A stretch of 64,000 bases of DNA. Origin: Flavobacterium sharifuzzamanii (lineage in GTDB: Bacteria; Bacteroidota; Bacteroidia; Flavobacteriales; Flavobacteriaceae). The notes beneath the pieces were generated by a model. That model was given only the letters and a program-made list of their open reading frames with translations, ran no database searches and had not been told where the DNA came from. How positions within the stretch are numbered: the stretch's first letter is position 1; the number at the start of each line of letters is the position of its first letter. Below, piece by piece: positions 61,220 through 64,000 of the stretch. The position numbers and the translations under genes are program-made. The stretch spans positions 1 through 64,000 of the forward strand of contig NZ_QJGZ01000036.1 of assembly GCF_003254585.1 (NCBI RefSeq), read 5' to 3'.

Positions 61220-61609
61220 ATGTCTGTTTATCAAGAAATTGATTCTTATAAAAAGATAAATGTAATTTTGATTTTCATAATTATGTTTATCTTTTTTTAT
61301 TGCTTTTTTCTTCCCTATTTAAATTTCGGTTTGCAATCATCTTGTGAAGGATTGCCGTTGACATACTGTAAAAGCCGCGGACTTACCAGAGCTTTTTCTC
61401 AAATACTGAGGCTTCATTTTCATGAAGCAATCGCTTACAATCCATTTTCTGTAAAAATTTTTTGTTTCTTTTTCTTTCAGCTTATCGCTAGGTTTTTGAT
61501 CAATTGGATTATTTCTTTTCCTCTATTCAAAAAGGTATTAATTTTTGATGTATCAATAAGTGTAATTTTTTTCCTCTTCTGTTTTTATAATTTAATACTT
61601 CCTTACTAG
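61220..61609 (+). CDS. DUF2752-like membrane protein
   Basis: 129 residues from the ATG at 61220. Three membrane helices. The segment TYCKSRGLTRAFSQILRLHFHEAIAYNPFSV matches the DUF2752 pattern 'CPxCGxTRAf..l..gd...A..yNPl', except that the second cysteine of the usual C-x-x-C-G is replaced: here it reads CKSRG, with Arg before Gly. Found with DUF4190-like partners in many Bacteroidota. Function unknown. The 216-bp gap after it is AT-rich, with only the pyrG promoter visible. Confidence 0.72.
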   Translation: MSVYQEIDSYKKINVILIFIIMFIFFYCFFLPYLNFGLQSSCEGLPLTYCKSRGLTRAFSQILRLHFHEAIAYNPFSVKIFCFFFFQLIARFLINWIISFPLFKKVLIFDVSISVIFFLFCFYNLILPY

Positions 61610-61726
61610 AAATTAATTAGATTGTGTTTTTGTGTTTTAGTTGTGGATTTTTAACTAATAATGATAAAAAGCATTCATTTTGATAATATAATTGATAGGG
61701 AAGTATATAAAATAAAATGTGCTTAA

Positions 61727-63439
<1,713 letters not shown>

Positions 63440-63520
63440 TAATTATATTCTGTGAAGATGTAACATTTGAGTTAAACTCATTACTAATAACCTTCAACGA
63501 GTAACTTTTTTAAATTAATA

Positions 63521-64000
63521 ATGGAAGAAAAAAAATTAGACCTCAATTCAATCATTGGTTTTGTATTGATCTTTGGAATTTTGATTTGGATTATGTATCA
63601 AAATCAGCCTTCTGAAAAAGAAATCGCTGCTGAAAAAGCCAAGAAAGAATTAGTTGCTAAACAAGAAGCACAAGCAAAAGCAGATAAAGCTAAAACTGCG
63701 TCATTACCAGCTGCAGCTGTAACTCCTGGAGATACAGTTCAATTGGCTCAATTGCAAAAAACTTTAGGAGGATTTGCTTATTCTGCAACACTTCCTTCTG
63801 CAAAAGAAGCTTTTACTACAATCGAAAACGAAAAATTAAGATTAAAGATTGCTAATAAAGGTGGTTATATTGTTGAAGCTACTTTAAAAGAATTTGAAAA
63901 GTTTAAAAAAGGTTCTGGGCAGTTAGTTGAGTTAATTAAAGACAACAACTCAAACTTAAACTTACAGCTTCTTACTACAGACAATAGAACATTAAATTCT
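63521..64000 (+). CDS. yidC: YidC membrane-protein insertase (3' truncated by the window)
   Basis: 160 codons visible, open to the end of the window. It begins MEEKKLDLNSIIGFVLIFGILIWIMY, the single N-terminal membrane helix of the Gram-negative YidC form. An Ala/Lys-rich linker follows, then the start of the periplasmic P1 beta domain (ENEKLRLKIANKGGYIVEATLKEF). The five C-terminal helices and the catalytic core lie outside. It inserts proteins in the inner membrane with or without SecYEG. It follows pyrG by 81 bp with no terminator seen in between. Confidence 0.93.
   Translation, partial: MEEKKLDLNSIIGFVLIFGILIWIMYQNQPSEKEIAAEKAKKELVAKQEAQAKADKAKTASLPAAAVTPGDTVQLAQLQKTLGGFAYSATLPSAKEAFTTIENEKLRLKIANKGGYIVEATLKEFEKFKKGSGQLVELIKDNNSNLNLQLLTTDNRTLNS

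Overview
The window looks like chromosomal DNA of a Flavobacterium-type member of the Bacteroidota. The evidence is the AT-rich sequence, Bacteroidota promoters (TTG then TAnnTTTG) in place of sigma70 boxes, a type IX secretion sorting domain, the gliding lipoprotein GldI, a SusC/SusD pair, a NagB-PIG-L fusion, and many short dispersed intergenic repeats of kinds familiar from Flavobacterium genomes. I saw no tRNA, rRNA, CRISPR array, transposase or phage gene.

Layout. 1-2600: 3' end of a large repeat-bearing surface protein and a small collagen-like lipoprotein. 2.6-9.4 kb: TerC-family membrane protein, two divergently transcribed glutamine synthetases (GSII and GSIII), PurM and a conserved small protein. 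9.4-16.5 kb: secreted proteins, a GH92 mannosidase, an M61 peptidase, a DUF2805 protein and a sterol-desaturase-family enzyme. 16.6-19 kb: small membrane proteins, aquaporin and a DMT exporter. 19.2-23.2 kb: a four-gene operon of a DHH phosphoesterase, GldI and two cyclophilin-FKBP fusions. 23.4-28.2 kb: a CLC antiporter with fluoride-type motifs, a RidA-like protein, the CbpA/CbpM chaperone pair and two unknown envelope proteins. 28.4-34.5 kb: GuaA, two LysM proteins and an OsmC-family protein.

34.8-60.2 kb is the main accessory region and reads as one polysaccharide- or glycoprotein-utilisation locus. Leftward from 51992 run susC, susD, an arylsulfotransferase-like lipoprotein, a TsdA-like dihaem cytochrome, a large glycosidase-like protein, a DUF5107/TPR protein, an M1 peptidase and a GH109-type enzyme. 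Rightward run a CBM9-like protein and then a GHMP sugar kinase, a sugar nucleotidyltransferase, a sugar/H+ symporter and the NagB-PIG-L fusion. A LacI-family regulator sits between the two arms. Both arms start from almost identical promoter-operator modules placed in opposite orientation: paired 14-bp sites, then TTG-N20-TAGTTTCG. This predicts that one regulator controls outer-membrane capture and cytoplasmic catabolism together. The enzyme content suggests a ligand containing N-acetylhexosamine (GalNAc or GlcNAc), perhaps sulfated or peptide-linked. The actual substrate cannot be read from sequence.

60.4-64.0 kb returns to housekeeping genes: a DUF3820 protein, two small membrane proteins, CTP synthase and the 5' part of yidC, which runs off the window.

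Start codons were moved inward from the longest open frame where a signal peptide, family N-terminus or promoter position required it. Functions come from recognising family motifs by eye. No database search was run.
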